A stretch of DNA of 64,000 nucleotides from Thermoflavifilum sp. (GCA_023511875.1 JAIMAQ010000004.1:62001-126000), one strand, 5' to 3'; counted from the stretch's first letter, positions 37,035-46,498 are shown. Translations and numbers: made by a program. The notes: generated from the letters alone by a model not told the origin.

Positions 37035-38936
37035 TTACTTCACTTCTTCGTATTCGGCATCGGTTACGTTACCATCACTCGATGTTGAGCTTTGGGTTTG
37101 ACCGGCACCATTGGTAGCATCAGCAGTTTGCTGACCGGTGGCTTTATACATTTCTTCTGAAGCGGCTGCCCAAGCCCTATTGAGCTCATTGAGAGCGGTA
37201 TCAATACTGGAGAGATCTTCGTTTTTATGAGCATCTTTTAGCTTTTTCAGGGCTTCTTCGATGGCCGATTTTTTATTGGCAGGAATCTTATCGCCGTATT
37301 CACGCAGTTGTTTTTCGGTGTTGAAGATCATGGCATCGGCCTGATTGAGTTTTTCGATTTTTTCTTTTGCCCTGCGGTCTTCTTCTTCATGCGCTTTAGC
37401 TTCTTGTTTCATCCGTTCGATTTCTTCTTTGGTCAGTCCGCTTCCAGCTTCGATACGGATGTTTTGTGATTTACCTGTAGCCTTATCTTTAGCGGTTACA
37501 TGAAGAATACCGTTGGCGTCGATGTCGAAAGTTACCTCGATCTGCGGTACACCGCGTGGGGCAGGAGGTATACCGTCGAGCGTGAAAATACCCAAGCTTT
37601 TGTTGTCTTTAGCCATGGGGCGCTCACCTTGCAGTACATGGATTTGTACGCTGGTTTGGTTATCGCTAGCCGTTGAAAAGATTTCTGACTTGCGGGTAGG
37701 AATGGTGGTATTAGCTGGAATGAGCACCGTCATTACGCCGCCGAGGGTTTCGATACCCAGGCTAAGAGGAGTTACGTCGAGTAGCAACACGTCTTTCACT
37801 TCACCTGTGAGCACGGCGCCCTGGATAGCTGCACCAATGGCCACCACTTCATCGGGGTTTACACTTTTGTTTGGTTTTTTGCCAAAGAACTTTTCTACAA
37901 TTTCCTGCACTTTGGGAATACGAGTAGAGCCACCTACTAAGATAACTTCATCGATATCTTTTACCGTATAACCAGCGTCTTTAAGAGCTTGCTCGCAAGG
38001 TTTCAGGCAGCGTTCAAACAAGCTGTCGCACAGCTGTTCAAATTTAGCTCGAGTGAGTTTTTTCACCAGATGCTTAGGAATACCATCTACAGCAGTGATG
38101 TATGGAAGGTTGATTTCGGTTTCTTGAGACGACGACAATTCAATTTTTGCCTTTTCGGCTGCATCTTTGAGTCGTTGCAAAGCCATGGGGTCTTTGCGGA
38201 GGTCTACGCCTTCTTCTTTTTTGAATTCATCGGCTAGCCAATCCATGATAGCTTTATCGAAATCATCGCCACCAAGGTGGGTATCACCGTTGGTTGATTT
38301 TACTTCAAAAACGCCATCGCCTAATTCCAGAATAGAGATATCGAATGTACCCCCACCTAAGTCAAAAACAGCAATTTTTTGGTCTTTCCCTCTTTTGTCT
38401 AGCCCATAAGCCAATGCGGCAGCCGTTGGCTCATTGATGATGCGGCGCACGTTTAAACCGGCAATTTCGCCGGCTTCTTTAGTGGCCTGGCGTTGAGCGT
38501 CGTTGAAATAAGCAGGAACGGTGATTACCGCTTCAGTAACAGGTTGCCCCAAATAGTCTTCTGCCGTTTTTTTCATTTTCTGCAAAATCATGGCAGAGAT
38601 TTCTTGGGGAGTATAGAGCCTACCATCGATGTCGATGCGCACGGTATTGTTTTCGCCTCTGACTACCTTGTAACTCCAATGCTTGATCTCTTCGGTGACT
38701 TCGTCGTATCGGCGGCCCATAAAGCGTTTTACCGACATGATGGTGTTTTGTGGATTGGTAATGGCTTGCCGTTTGGCAGGCGCACCCACTTTACGTTCAC
38801 CGTTTTTCAAAAAAGCTACTACAGAAGGAGTTGTCCGACTGCCTTCGTCGTTGGGAATAACCACCGGTTCATTTCCTTCCATCACGGCCACGCAAGAGTT
38901 GGTCGTACCCAAGTCAATACCTATAATTTTTGCCAT
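37035..38936 (-). CDS. dnaK: Chaperone DnaK (Hsp70)
   Basis: ATP-driven folding chaperone, 633 residues. It has the ATPase start [47 protein letters not shown] and [15 protein letters not shown]; the interdomain linker [17 protein letters not shown]; the substrate-binding domain; and the helical lid with a Gln/Thr/Ser-rich tail ending in an acidic EEVK. No dnaJ or grpE adjoins it. Upstream I see no CIRCE element, so heat-shock control by HrcA is not indicated here. Confidence 0.98.
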   Translation of the reverse strand: MAKIIGIDLGTTNSCVAVMEGNEPVVIPNDEGSRTTPSVVAFLKNGERKVGAPAKRQAITNPQNTIMSVKRFMGRRYDEVTEEIKHWSYKVVRGENNTVRIDIDGRLYTPQEISAMILQKMKKTAEDYLGQPVTEAVITVPAYFNDAQRQATKEAGEIAGLNVRRIINEPTAAALAYGLDKRGKDQKIAVFDLGGGTFDISILELGDGVFEVKSTNGDTHLGGDDFDKAIMDWLADEFKKEEGVDLRKDPMALQRLKDAAEKAKIELSSSQETEINLPYITAVDGIPKHLVKKLTRAKFEQLCDSLFERCLKPCEQALKDAGYTVKDIDEVILVGGSTRIPKVQEIVEKFFGKKPNKSVNPDEVVAIGAAIQGAVLTGEVKDVLLLDVTPLSLGIETLGGVMTVLIPANTTIPTRKSEIFSTASDNQTSVQIHVLQGERPMAKDNKSLGIFTLDGIPPAPRGVPQIEVTFDIDANGILHVTAKDKATGKSQNIRIEAGSGLTKEEIERMKQEAKAHEEEDRRAKEKIEKLNQADAMIFNTEKQLREYGDKIPANKKSAIEEALKKLKDAHKNEDLSSIDTALNELNRAWAAASEEMYKATGQQTADATNGAGQTQSSTSSDGNVTDAEYEEVK

Positions 38937-39206
38937 AATCTCATATTTCTTTTGGGTGAATCAATCAAATTTCTTCTCGAAATCGTCAATGATTATGCCA
39001 ATGACAGCATCTATGCAATATTGGCAGTGATTCTGATATCTGTAACTTAGGTATATAGCGCAGGAACACACGGGTTTTCATCTTTAATTGCCTTTCAGCT
39101 TATGGGTGATTATTCCAGGAAGTGCAGATAAACAAAGCAAGATAGGCAGTGTTTTTAGGCTTTCCCCTGGCATTGACTTATTTTTGCCACAAATCACTAG
39201 CCATAC
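38937..39206. other. Divergent intergenic region between dnaK and argS
   Basis: These 270 bases hold the dnaK and argS promoters. I find no exact TAnnTTTG on the minus strand for dnaK, which may use a different sigma factor. No RNA gene or conserved open frame is apparent. Confidence 0.4.
39179..39186 (+). promoter_or_regulatory. -7 element of the argS promoter
   Basis: TATTTTTG, an exact TAnnTTTG, 20 bases before the argS ATG. The -33 region is only a T-run (39152-39156). Confidence 0.5.
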
Positions 39207-40997
39207 ATGAGTATAGTTGCCGATATCAAACACCTGGTTGTACAGGCAGTAGATGAATTGTATGACCGAATGATTACGGAAGAGGAAGTCATCGTTAACC
39301 CCACCAAGCCAGAGTTTGGTGGAGATTATACCGTAGTAGCCTTTTCACTCACGCGCTATAGCCAGCTTTCACCGGAAGCTACGGCACAGCAAATTGGGCA
39401 ATACTTGCTCGATAACGACGATACATTTGTGCATTTTGAAGTGATAAAAGGCTTTTTGAACCTTTTCATTGGCGAGACGTATTGGATAGAATTTCTACAA
39501 GAATATTATGACGACAATACTTTTGGCAGGCATGTCAAAAGCCGAGAGCGCGTGATGGTAGAATATTCATCACCCAACACCAATAAACCCCTTCATTTAG
39601 GGCATTTACGCAACAATTTCTTAGGCTGGAGTGTAGCCGAGATCTTAAAGGCAAGCGGTTATCAAGTTGTAAAAACTTGTGTAGTTAATGATCGAGGCAT
39701 TCATATTTGTAAATCTATGGTTGCCTGGATGAAATTTGCCCATGGGGCTACTCCAGAAAGCACTGGCATCAAAGGTGATCATTTTGTGGGGCAATACTAT
39801 GTCAAGTTTAATGAAGTATACGAACAACAAATCAGCGAATTGATGTCGGCTGGCAAAAGCCGAGAAGAGGCGGAGGAGCAAGCACCTATCATGCAAGAAG
39901 CGCGTAGCTTATTGCAACGTTGGGAACAACGTGATCCTGAAGTTTGGAAAATATGGCAAATGATGAACAGCTGGGTGTATGCAGGGTTTGAGCAAACTTA
40001 TAAACGTATTGGATCTGACTTTGATAAAATTTATTATGAAAGCGAAACATATTTACTCGGTAAAAAATTGGTAGAGGAAGGTTTGCGAAAAAAAATCTTT
40101 TATCAAAAACCCGATAAAAGCATCTGGGTGGATCTGAGAGCTGAAGGCTTAGATGAAAAATTGCTCATTCGCAGTGATGGCACATCGGTATATATCACAC
40201 AAGATCTTGGACTCGCTCAGTTGAAATATGAAGATTTCCATCCCGATAGAAGCATTTATGTAATCGGTGATGAACAAAATTATCACATGCAGGTGTTGAA
40301 ACTAATTTGTCAGAAGCTCCAAATACCCCGATCTGAAGGCATTCATCATCTTTCTTATGGAATGGTGGATTTGCCTAGTGGTAAAATGAAAAGTCGTGAA
40401 GGGACTGTTGTAGATGCAGATGATTTGCTCGATGAGATGCGTGCTACGGCAGAAAAATACACGCGTGAGCTAGGCAAAGTAGATGATTTTAGTGCATCGG
40501 AGCTCGAGCAGTTGTTTGAAATGATCGGTCAGGCAGCACTAAAATATTATTTATTGCGCGTAAGTCCGCAAAAACGTATGGTATTTCATCCAGGGGAATC
40601 GATAGACTTCCAGGGACATACGGGGCCTTTTATTCAATACACTTATGCACGCATTCGTTCGATATTTAGAAAAGCAGGCATTGCCACAGCGGGCGACCTA
40701 CCAGGAATAAACGATCCTGATGAGGCTTTGTTGCCCCAAGAAAAAGCATTGATTATGGCTTTGGAGCAGTATCCCGACCGTATTCAGCAAGCAGCCGATG
40801 AACTTGACCCTTCTGTACTTGCTCTTTATCTCTACGAAATAGCCCGACTATTCAACAGCTTTTATGCAGATCTTCCCATCGCTAAAGCCGAATCGGCCGA
40901 GAAACGGCATCTGCGATTGGCTATTTCTTGGTTGGCCGCTCATGTGATTCGCTCCGGCATGCAATTGCTGGGTATGCAGGTGCCAGAAAAAATGTAA
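39207..40997 (+). CDS. argS: Arginyl-tRNA synthetase
   Basis: Class I synthetase, 596 residues, charges tRNA-Arg. It has the N-terminal Add-1 domain (FGGDYTVVAFSL), the HIGH-equivalent HLGHLRNN in SSPNTNKPLHLGH, the KMSKS-region KMKSREGTVVDADDLL and the C-terminal anticodon-binding DALR domain (QYTYARIRSI, ending AHVIRSGMQLLGMQVPEKM). The ATG at 39207 follows the promoter. It stands alone. Confidence 0.97.
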   Translation: MSIVADIKHLVVQAVDELYDRMITEEEVIVNPTKPEFGGDYTVVAFSLTRYSQLSPEATAQQIGQYLLDNDDTFVHFEVIKGFLNLFIGETYWIEFLQEYYDDNTFGRHVKSRERVMVEYSSPNTNKPLHLGHLRNNFLGWSVAEILKASGYQVVKTCVVNDRGIHICKSMVAWMKFAHGATPESTGIKGDHFVGQYYVKFNEVYEQQISELMSAGKSREEAEEQAPIMQEARSLLQRWEQRDPEVWKIWQMMNSWVYAGFEQTYKRIGSDFDKIYYESETYLLGKKLVEEGLRKKIFYQKPDKSIWVDLRAEGLDEKLLIRSDGTSVYITQDLGLAQLKYEDFHPDRSIYVIGDEQNYHMQVLKLICQKLQIPRSEGIHHLSYGMVDLPSGKMKSREGTVVDADDLLDEMRATAEKYTRELGKVDDFSASELEQLFEMIGQAALKYYLLRVSPQKRMVFHPGESIDFQGHTGPFIQYTYARIRSIFRKAGIATAGDLPGINDPDEALLPQEKALIMALEQYPDRIQQAADELDPSVLALYLYEIARLFNSFYADLPIAKAESAEKRHLRLAISWLAAHVIRSGMQLLGMQVPEKM

Positions 40998-41035
40998 TCA
41001 TGAAATTTTGACAAGCTGTTAACTTACAGAAACAC

Positions 41036-41043
41036 CATATTTG
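41036..41043 (+). promoter_or_regulatory. Near-match -7 element before the VirJ-like gene
   Basis: CATATTTG differs from TAnnTTTG at one base. If used, the RNA starts near 41049, after the GTG at 41045, which favours the ATG at 41063. Confidence 0.35.
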
Positions 41044-41062
41044 CGTGAACAACCGATTCACC

Positions 41063-41815
41063 ATGCAGGCAAAATGTTTTTTTTATCAAACTTTTATTTT
41101 TCTGAATAGGCTGTTGGCATTGCTTATATTGAGCCTTTGTTTGTTGTGGTATATTTCAAATAAGGCTGTTGGGCAATCCATAAAAAAACTTCCACTCATT
41201 GAAGTTCCTGCGCAAACAAGAGCTGAATCGCCATTCAACGACTATTTAGCTATTCTCATCACTGGTGATGGAGGATGGAAAATTACTGATAAGCAACTTT
41301 GCGATGAATTTGTCACAAAAGGAATTCCAGTCGTGGCTTTAAATGCTTTAAAATATTTCTGGTCTAAGAAAACTCCAGAACAAGCTACTGCTATTGTTGA
41401 ACTGTTGATGCAACATTATATGGAGCAATGGCATAAACATAAAGTGATTTTGATGGGTTTTTCATTTGGTGCCGATGTATTGCCTTTTATTATCAACCGA
41501 ATGAATTATTCGTTGTATCAACAGCTAAGCTTAATCGTGATGCTTTCTCCAGGTACAAGTACCGATTTTGAAATTCATATATCACAAATGCTCAATAAAA
41601 ATACACAATGGAAATACAATGTTGTGGAAGAAATACAACATTTACGCGAACAAGTGCCCGTGCTATGTATTTTTGGAGATGAAGAATCTACTTTTCCAGT
41701 GCAACAGCTGCCAAAATTTGTGCAAGTCGCATATGTGAAAGGAGGGCATCATTATGAAGAAAACCATACGGATATTTCCAGTAAGATTTTATCGCATTTA
41801 CCCGTTCATGATTGA
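41063..41815 (+). CDS. AcvB/VirJ-like serine hydrolase
   Basis: A 250-residue alpha/beta hydrolase of the VirJ family with an N-terminal membrane or signal segment (LLALLILSLCLLWYI). The family motifs are visible: ITGDGGWKITDKQL, the substrate-side KYFWSKKTPEQ, the nucleophile elbow MGFSFGADVLPF and the C-terminal His in VKGGHHYEE. Agrobacterium AcvB has been reported to cleave aminoacylated phosphatidylglycerol in the periplasm. No lipid aminoacyl synthase is nearby, so the substrate is open. GTG at 41045 is the alternative start. Seven bases separate it from the next gene. Confidence 0.8.
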   Translation: MQAKCFFYQTFIFLNRLLALLILSLCLLWYISNKAVGQSIKKLPLIEVPAQTRAESPFNDYLAILITGDGGWKITDKQLCDEFVTKGIPVVALNALKYFWSKKTPEQATAIVELLMQHYMEQWHKHKVILMGFSFGADVLPFIINRMNYSLYQQLSLIVMLSPGTSTDFEIHISQMLNKNTQWKYNVVEEIQHLREQVPVLCIFGDEESTFPVQQLPKFVQVAYVKGGHHYEENHTDISSKILSHLPVHD

Positions 41816-41822
41816 TTGTTTT

Positions 41823-42641
41823 ATGGATAATTTCATGCAGGTGTTGCATTCATTCAAACAAAATATGTGGATATACCTGCTATTTGCCGTAGCGCCCTTA
41901 TGGAGTAAGGCTCAACTTGCTCAGGTACCCAATTTTTATATCCAAAAAGCGAAACAAGGTTTACAACTGCAATGGTCTATTCCGCAAGATTTCCCTAAGT
42001 ATTCTAGAATAGGCGTGCAACGTTCTGCAGATAGCTTGTATAATTTTTCAACTATTGGATATGCTCCTGAAAGCCATAGCCGGCAAATGCAATTTATAGA
42101 TCGCCAACCATTGCCAGATAGCGCATATTATAAATTGATTTTTATTAGGCCCAATGGTGATTATTTTTTTAGTCAAACCTTGTTATTTGTCTACAACAAA
42201 ACAGTGAGCTCCACACAAAATCCTATGTACGCTTCATCTGCTACATCTGTAGTTAATCAACAATCGCCTACCACACTATCCACAAATAATTATGCTAAGC
42301 AACAATCCCAAGCATATCATCCTTCTATTTACGTGTTCACCAATCCTTCGGGCAATATCACGTTATCGTTCCCTCAGGTGAATAAACATGCTTATCATTT
42401 GGTATTTTTTGATAGCAGTGGAACGAAGATTTTGGAGATTCCCAAAATTGAAGAATCGCCTTTAACGCTCGATAAATCAAATTTTTTGCATGCGGGTTGG
42501 TTTGAATATGAATTATACGATGGAAATACCCTCATGGAGAAATGGAAATTGTATGTTCCCGATGATGTACAGGTAGATACTATCCATGATCAACCAGCTG
42601 TTCGGAAGGCAAAGTCTCGACCAAGACATCGTCGTCGATAG
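41823..42641 (+). CDS. Secreted protein of unknown function with a basic tail
   Basis: A 272-residue protein. A signal segment (MWIYLLFAVAPLWSKAQ) begins about 15 residues in, so the real start is ATG 41823, 41835 or 41865. The mature N-terminal half looks like a fibronectin-III-type or carbohydrate-style beta domain (GLQLQWSIPQDFPKYSRIGVQRS). A Ser/Thr/Gln-rich linker follows (~residues 130-165), then a second beta region. The last residues are very basic (KAKSRPRHRRR) and lie wholly inside a 62-base overlap with convergent lipB. I do not recognise the family. Confidence 0.6.
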   Translation: MDNFMQVLHSFKQNMWIYLLFAVAPLWSKAQLAQVPNFYIQKAKQGLQLQWSIPQDFPKYSRIGVQRSADSLYNFSTIGYAPESHSRQMQFIDRQPLPDSAYYKLIFIRPNGDYFFSQTLLFVYNKTVSSTQNPMYASSATSVVNQQSPTTLSTNNYAKQQSQAYHPSIYVFTNPSGNITLSFPQVNKHAYHLVFFDSSGTKILEIPKIEESPLTLDKSNFLHAGWFEYELYDGNTLMEKWKLYVPDDVQVDTIHDQPAVRKAKSRPRHRRR

Positions 42642-43368
42642 CTTGGCTCAGCAGCTTTGTGAAATGCTTGATCCATTTAGTTTTCACTTCTTCCATTGAA
42701 AAAATCTTTGCTGTCTCGCGTTGCATAGAGCTCACCTGTTTGCCTTGTATTCCACAAGGAATGATATAATCGAAATAATGCAAATCGGTGTTGACATTTA
42801 GGGCTAATCCGTGCATGGTGAGCCAGCGGCTGCAACGCACTCCCAGGGCACAGATCTTTCTAGCACGATGAGGAATATCGGGATCGAGCCATACGCCTGT
42901 TTCACCAGGAGAGCGACTTGCCTGGATATCATACTCTTGCAACAAATCAATGACCGATTGTTCTAGAAGGCGCATGTATTTTCCAATATCGGTGAAAAAT
43001 TTTTCTAAATCTAAAATAGGATACGCCACTAGCTGACCAGGTCCATGAAAAGTGATATCACCCCCTCGATTGGTATGGATAAAATCGATTCCTAATTTGT
43101 GTAATTGCTCGGGTGTGACTAACAAATGCGACGACCTGCCATTTTTTCCTAAGGTAATAACGGGCGGATGTTCACAAAGCAATAAGAAATGACGTGTTGC
43201 AGCTTGGCTAGGGGAAAGCGCTCTATTCCCTTGCGAGAGTCGCTCTTTTTGCTGGGCATAGAAATTGATTTTAGCTTGCACATTTTGCTGGAACAATTGT
43301 TCTTGAACGTTCCATGCATCGTGATAATTTATTGTGCCTAAATCATATACGTAAATCGTTTCTGGCAT
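42580..43368 (-). CDS. lipB: Octanoyl-[acyl carrier protein]:protein octanoyltransferase
   Basis: Transfers octanoate from ACP to lipoyl domains, the first step of lipoate synthesis. The 262 residues include the signature RGGDITFHGPGQLVAYPILDL (read in two parts RGGDITFHGPG and QLVAYPILDL), the catalytic Lys in RKICALGVR and the Cys region with TMHGLALNVNTDL. The C-terminal end overlaps the 3' end of the opposite gene by 62 bases. It is last in a three-gene minus-strand series, 22 bases after the DUF2141 gene, but carries its own -7 box. Confidence 0.95.
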   Translation of the reverse strand: MPETIYVYDLGTINYHDAWNVQEQLFQQNVQAKINFYAQQKERLSQGNRALSPSQAATRHFLLLCEHPPVITLGKNGRSSHLLVTPEQLHKLGIDFIHTNRGGDITFHGPGQLVAYPILDLEKFFTDIGKYMRLLEQSVIDLLQEYDIQASRSPGETGVWLDPDIPHRARKICALGVRCSRWLTMHGLALNVNTDLHYFDYIIPCGIQGKQVSSMQRETAKIFSMEEVKTKWIKHFTKLLSQAIDDDVLVETLPSEQLVDHG

Positions 43369-43373
43369 AATTT

Positions 43374-43381
43374 CAAAGTTA
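43374..43381 (-). promoter_or_regulatory. -7 element of the lipB promoter, abutting the start codon
   Basis: Minus-strand TAACTTTG, an exact TAnnTTTG, five bases before the lipB ATG (43368). The RNA would begin at the start codon. No convincing -33. Confidence 0.5.
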
Positions 43382-43390
43382 CAGGCTTCT

Positions 43391-43849
43391 TCAAAAGAAA
43401 TAATGCACCCGTACTTTTACAGTAGTATCGGTTTGCAGGAAAAAGGCTGAGTGTTGAAAATCGGGCTTTTTCCAAAGTTTTTGCCAACTACCCGAACATC
43501 CAAAGCCTTCCACAGGAATACCCAACCAATTGGTGTTGAAGTGGCCATCTCCATTTTCATCGTGAATGAGGCTTACGGCATACATACCAGAAGGGAGGGA
43601 GTCGAAAATCAATATGAGCGATGAATGATCACGAAGTGAAATCGACTTTTGGCGATAGCTGCTTGATGGCCGATCGGGGAATCCTTTCGCTTGGCGAAAC
43701 AGCAAGGCATGCACCTGTCCGTTGGCGCTTCGCAAGCCCAAAACTTCCACACGAAGCTGGTATTGTGCCTGGCAGGGCAGCTTGATCCAAGTAGTGAATA
43801 GGCATATCAACCATAAACGTCGATGAAAAAAATACATGTCGTTGCGCAT
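43391..43849 (-). CDS. DUF2141 secreted protein
   Basis: A 152-residue exported protein. A signal peptide (LWLICLFTTWIKLPCQAQ) is followed by the DUF2141 domain: RVEVLGLRSANGQVHALLF, then SGMYAVSLIHDENGDGHFNT and NWLGIPVEGFG, the family's clearest signature. DxNxDG resembles a calcium-binding loop. It probably has an immunoglobulin-like beta fold. Function unknown. The ATG directly follows the TAA of the LuxE-like gene (TAAATG), so the two are likely co-translated. Confidence 0.9.
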   Translation of the reverse strand: MRNDMYFFHRRLWLICLFTTWIKLPCQAQYQLRVEVLGLRSANGQVHALLFRQAKGFPDRPSSSYRQKSISLRDHSSLILIFDSLPSGMYAVSLIHDENGDGHFNTNWLGIPVEGFGCSGSWQKLWKKPDFQHSAFFLQTDTTVKVRVHYFF

Positions 43850-44839
43850 TTAAGCCACCAATAGATTACATCCACGCCATTCACTGGTATCAGTACGGCC
43901 CAAAACTTCGAAGCTGCCATCTGGATAGACTCTTCCGATATCTTCTGTAGCTAAAAAGGCACAAGAGTGTACATTGGCCAAATCAATGATATTTAAAATG
44001 CCTTGCCCATGTGTTTTTACCTCCAAAGGGTCATAATGATCTCTCACCCATACGCGCATCCAAGGCGGGCAGTAGAAGCGTCCATTGCATGGAGCATAAG
44101 CCTGCGAAAGCAATTCCGTCATTCCATATTCAGCATGTATACATTCTACTTGAAAAGCCTCTCGCAGGCGCGCGTGTACTTCCTCCCGAATCATTTCCCG
44201 ACGACGCCCTTTCATACCCCCCGTTTCCATGATGATCACCTGTTGTAGCGGTAGGGGATATTGTTCGGCAAAATCGAGTAAGGCAAAAGTTACCCCCAAT
44301 AAAATAGCGCGCTGGCCGCGAGTTTCAAGTTGCTGAAGGGTATTGTACAGTTCATTCATGTTGTGTAGGTAAAATCCATTTTCTGGATGAGCACTGAGTT
44401 GCATCCATTCCTGCATCATGAATATCAGGGAAGAATGTGGCCGCTCGAGGTAGCTAGGCAATAAGCCTAAAATCACAAAATTGGCTAATGGGCCATACAC
44501 ATATTCAAAACCTTTTTGTAAGCTTTTTCGATATAATGATGGATCGGGCAGGTAATGGCGCGAAGGAATTTGTTGCGTAGTGCGGCTACTCTCGAAGTAT
44601 ATTTCTGGAAGTGGATTTTCTTGATCCACTACAGGAAATGATTTAAAAAATTGTATGGGTAAAAAAGGGATATCGGTGAGGTGGTGCACACGTTGCGGAT
44701 CGACCTGTAAATGATTTACAAATTCGCGATAAATACGCACGTTGGCATATTGATAGCGAAATAATGTGAGCGCTTTTTGTTCAAATTGATCAGGAGTAGT
44801 ACTAAACAGTTCGGCCTTAAAATCTTTTATCGAAAACAT
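43850..44839 (-). CDS. LuxE-like acyl-protein synthetase
   Basis: A 329-residue member of the LuxE / acyl-protein synthetase family, related to phenylacetate-CoA ligases and using ATP to activate an acyl group. Motifs consistent with the family are ESSRTTQQIPSRHYLPD, the glycine-rich METGGMKGRRREM, HAEYGMTELLSQAY and the C-terminal TEDIGRVYPDGSFEVLGR with an RGCNL end. Many Bacteroidota carry such a gene without luciferase genes; the physiological acyl acceptor is not known. Its location upstream of DUF2141 and lipB is the only clue: an acyl-transfer context. Confidence 0.85.
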   Translation of the reverse strand: MFSIKDFKAELFSTTPDQFEQKALTLFRYQYANVRIYREFVNHLQVDPQRVHHLTDIPFLPIQFFKSFPVVDQENPLPEIYFESSRTTQQIPSRHYLPDPSLYRKSLQKGFEYVYGPLANFVILGLLPSYLERPHSSLIFMMQEWMQLSAHPENGFYLHNMNELYNTLQQLETRGQRAILLGVTFALLDFAEQYPLPLQQVIIMETGGMKGRRREMIREEVHARLREAFQVECIHAEYGMTELLSQAYAPCNGRFYCPPWMRVWVRDHYDPLEVKTHGQGILNIIDLANVHSCAFLATEDIGRVYPDGSFEVLGRTDTSEWRGCNLLVA

Positions 44840-44859
44840 CGTTATTGTTTCAGAACACT

Positions 44860-44867
44860 TAAATTTG
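44860..44867 (+). promoter_or_regulatory. -7 element abutting the lipoprotein start
   Basis: TAAATTTG, an exact TAnnTTTG, four bases before the ATG at 44872, so the mRNA is probably leaderless. It lies in the 29-base divergent gap with the LuxE-like gene. Confidence 0.5.
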
Positions 44868-44871
44868 TTTG

Positions 44872-45318
44872 ATGATGAATCGTATTATTTGTATCGCTGT
44901 GTGGGCATTATTGCTGCTTACAGCTTGCAGCAAAAACAAAGGCTTTCCCACCACTCCGCAAATTACGTTAGAATCGGTGAATCCCTTGGAGTTGGGCAAT
45001 GGAGAAACATTGCAAATCGTGTTAAATTTCAAAGATGCGGAGGGAGATATTCAAGATTCTGTGTTTGTGAGAGAAGATGTGGGATATACCTATTACGATA
45101 TTTTTTATCCTTTGCCCAGCGATATTCCCAAGCAGAAGAATCTGCAAGGGCAAATTATTTTGTATTTGCCTTATGGGACTGGTCCTGGTGGTTTTGCGGT
45201 AGCCGCACCACAGCGTCCAAATCTGCCCGATACGGCCGTGTTTTACATTTACATCAAAGATCTGCAAGGGCATATTAGCGATACGGTAAAAACTCCGCAG
45301 GTGATTGTAAGGCCTTGA
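44872..45318 (+). CDS. Hypothetical lipoprotein
   Basis: A 148-residue lipoprotein. The signal ends in the lipobox LLTAC (Cys about 19-20 residues in) followed by SKNKGFPTTPQITLESV. The mature part is a single beta-rich domain with LQIVLNFKDAEGDIQDSVFVRED and later FYIYIKDLQGHISDTVKTP, like the short Bacteroidota extracellular domains with DxEGD loops. Family not identified. ATG 44875 is an equally possible start. It ends one base before the uxuA stop, convergently. Confidence 0.7.
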   Translation: MMNRIICIAVWALLLLTACSKNKGFPTTPQITLESVNPLELGNGETLQIVLNFKDAEGDIQDSVFVREDVGYTYYDIFYPLPSDIPKQKNLQGQIILYLPYGTGPGGFAVAAPQRPNLPDTAVFYIYIKDLQGHISDTVKTPQVIVRP

Positions 45319-45319
45319 G

Positions 45320-46498
45320 TTAAGGTAAGTTTTGCATACCCAGGATGCCCATTTCCAAACCTCTCAATTCAGCCAGTCCTCGCAATCGGCCAATAGCCGA
45401 ATACCCGGGGTAGGTGTGTTTCTTTAGGTCATCGAGCATTTGATGCCCATGGTCGGGCCTTACTGGCAGCGCACATTGCCGGCGCTGCATCCATTCTACA
45501 ACACGTTTCATCACGGCAAACATATCTATATCGCCGTCGAGGTGGTCGGCTTCGTAAAAATTTCCTATTTCCTGGCGCTTCACATTACGCAGGTGAAGAA
45601 AATGAATAGACTGGCCAAAAGTTTCTATCATGGCTGGTAGGTCGTTATCTGCTCGTGCGCCCAGTGAGCCTGTACAGAAACATAATCCATTGGACAGCGC
45701 CGGGGCGGCATCTAGCAATGCTTTGAGGTGAGCAGCAGTACTTACCACACGAGGAAGTCCGAGTAAAGGCCATGGGGGGTCGTCGGGATGAATAGCCAGG
45801 CGAATCTGTAGCTCTTCAGCTACGGGCACTATTTCTCGGAGGAAGTCAAACAAATGTTGTTGCAAGGTGGCTTCTTGCATGCCTGCATAAGATTGAAGGG
45901 CTTCGAGGATTTCTTCACGGGTGAAATGCGCCTCGCTACCAGGCAGCCCGAGCAATGCATTGTGGTATAACCTATCTTTTTCTTCGGCAGTCATCTCTTG
46001 AAAACGTTGCTGGGCTGCAGCAATTTCTTCTGGTGAATAATCTAGCTCTGCATGAGGCCTGCGAAGCAAAAACAAGTCAAACGCGATGAATGCCAACCGC
46101 TCAAAACGCAGCGCCAAGCTTCTGTCGGGCATAGGATAAGCAATATCGGTACGCATCCAATCGAGTACGGGCATAAAATTGTATGTAACCGTGCGAATAC
46201 CGCATGTTGCTAGGTTACGTAGGCTATCTTTGTAATGGGCGATATATTGGCGATAGCGTCCTGTTTGTTTTTTAATATCTTCATGAACGGGCAAGCTTTC
46301 CACGACTTCCCAGTGCATGCCAGCTGCGGCGATTTCTTGTTGGCGTTTACGAATTTCATCGACTGTCCATACTTCACCCACAGGAATATGGTGTAAGGCT
46401 GTAACCACGCCGCTACATCCTGCCTGGCGAATATCCCAGAGGCTTACAGGATCATGAGGTCCATACCAGCGCATGCATTGAATGAGGCGATAAGCCAT
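45320..46498 (-). CDS. uxuA: Mannonate dehydratase
   Basis: Dehydrates D-mannonate to KDG in the glucuronate branch. The 392 residues match UxuA length. Motifs: [21 protein letters not shown] at the N-terminus (conserved start), [34 protein letters not shown] with metal-binding His, [22 protein letters not shown] and RPDHGHQML, consistent with metal-binding His/Asp of this TIM-barrel family. It lies 39 kb from the uxaC operon. Fructuronate reductase (uxuB), needed before it, is not in the window. ATG 46498 is chosen because the family starts MAYRLIQ-like. Confidence 0.96.
   Translation of the reverse strand: MAYRLIQCMRWYGPHDPVSLWDIRQAGCSGVVTALHHIPVGEVWTVDEIRKRQQEIAAAGMHWEVVESLPVHEDIKKQTGRYRQYIAHYKDSLRNLATCGIRTVTYNFMPVLDWMRTDIAYPMPDRSLALRFERLAFIAFDLFLLRRPHAELDYSPEEIAAAQQRFQEMTAEEKDRLYHNALLGLPGSEAHFTREEILEALQSYAGMQEATLQQHLFDFLREIVPVAEELQIRLAIHPDDPPWPLLGLPRVVSTAAHLKALLDAAPALSNGLCFCTGSLGARADNDLPAMIETFGQSIHFLHLRNVKRQEIGNFYEADHLDGDIDMFAVMKRVVEWMQRRQCALPVRPDHGHQMLDDLKKHTYPGYSAIGRLRGLAELRGLEMGILGMQNLP

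Noticed and set aside
38937-39060. CIRCE-like inverted repeat upstream of dnaK
   Set aside because: I looked for TTAGCACTC-N9-GAGTGCTAA and did not find it; the small repeats there are imperfect.
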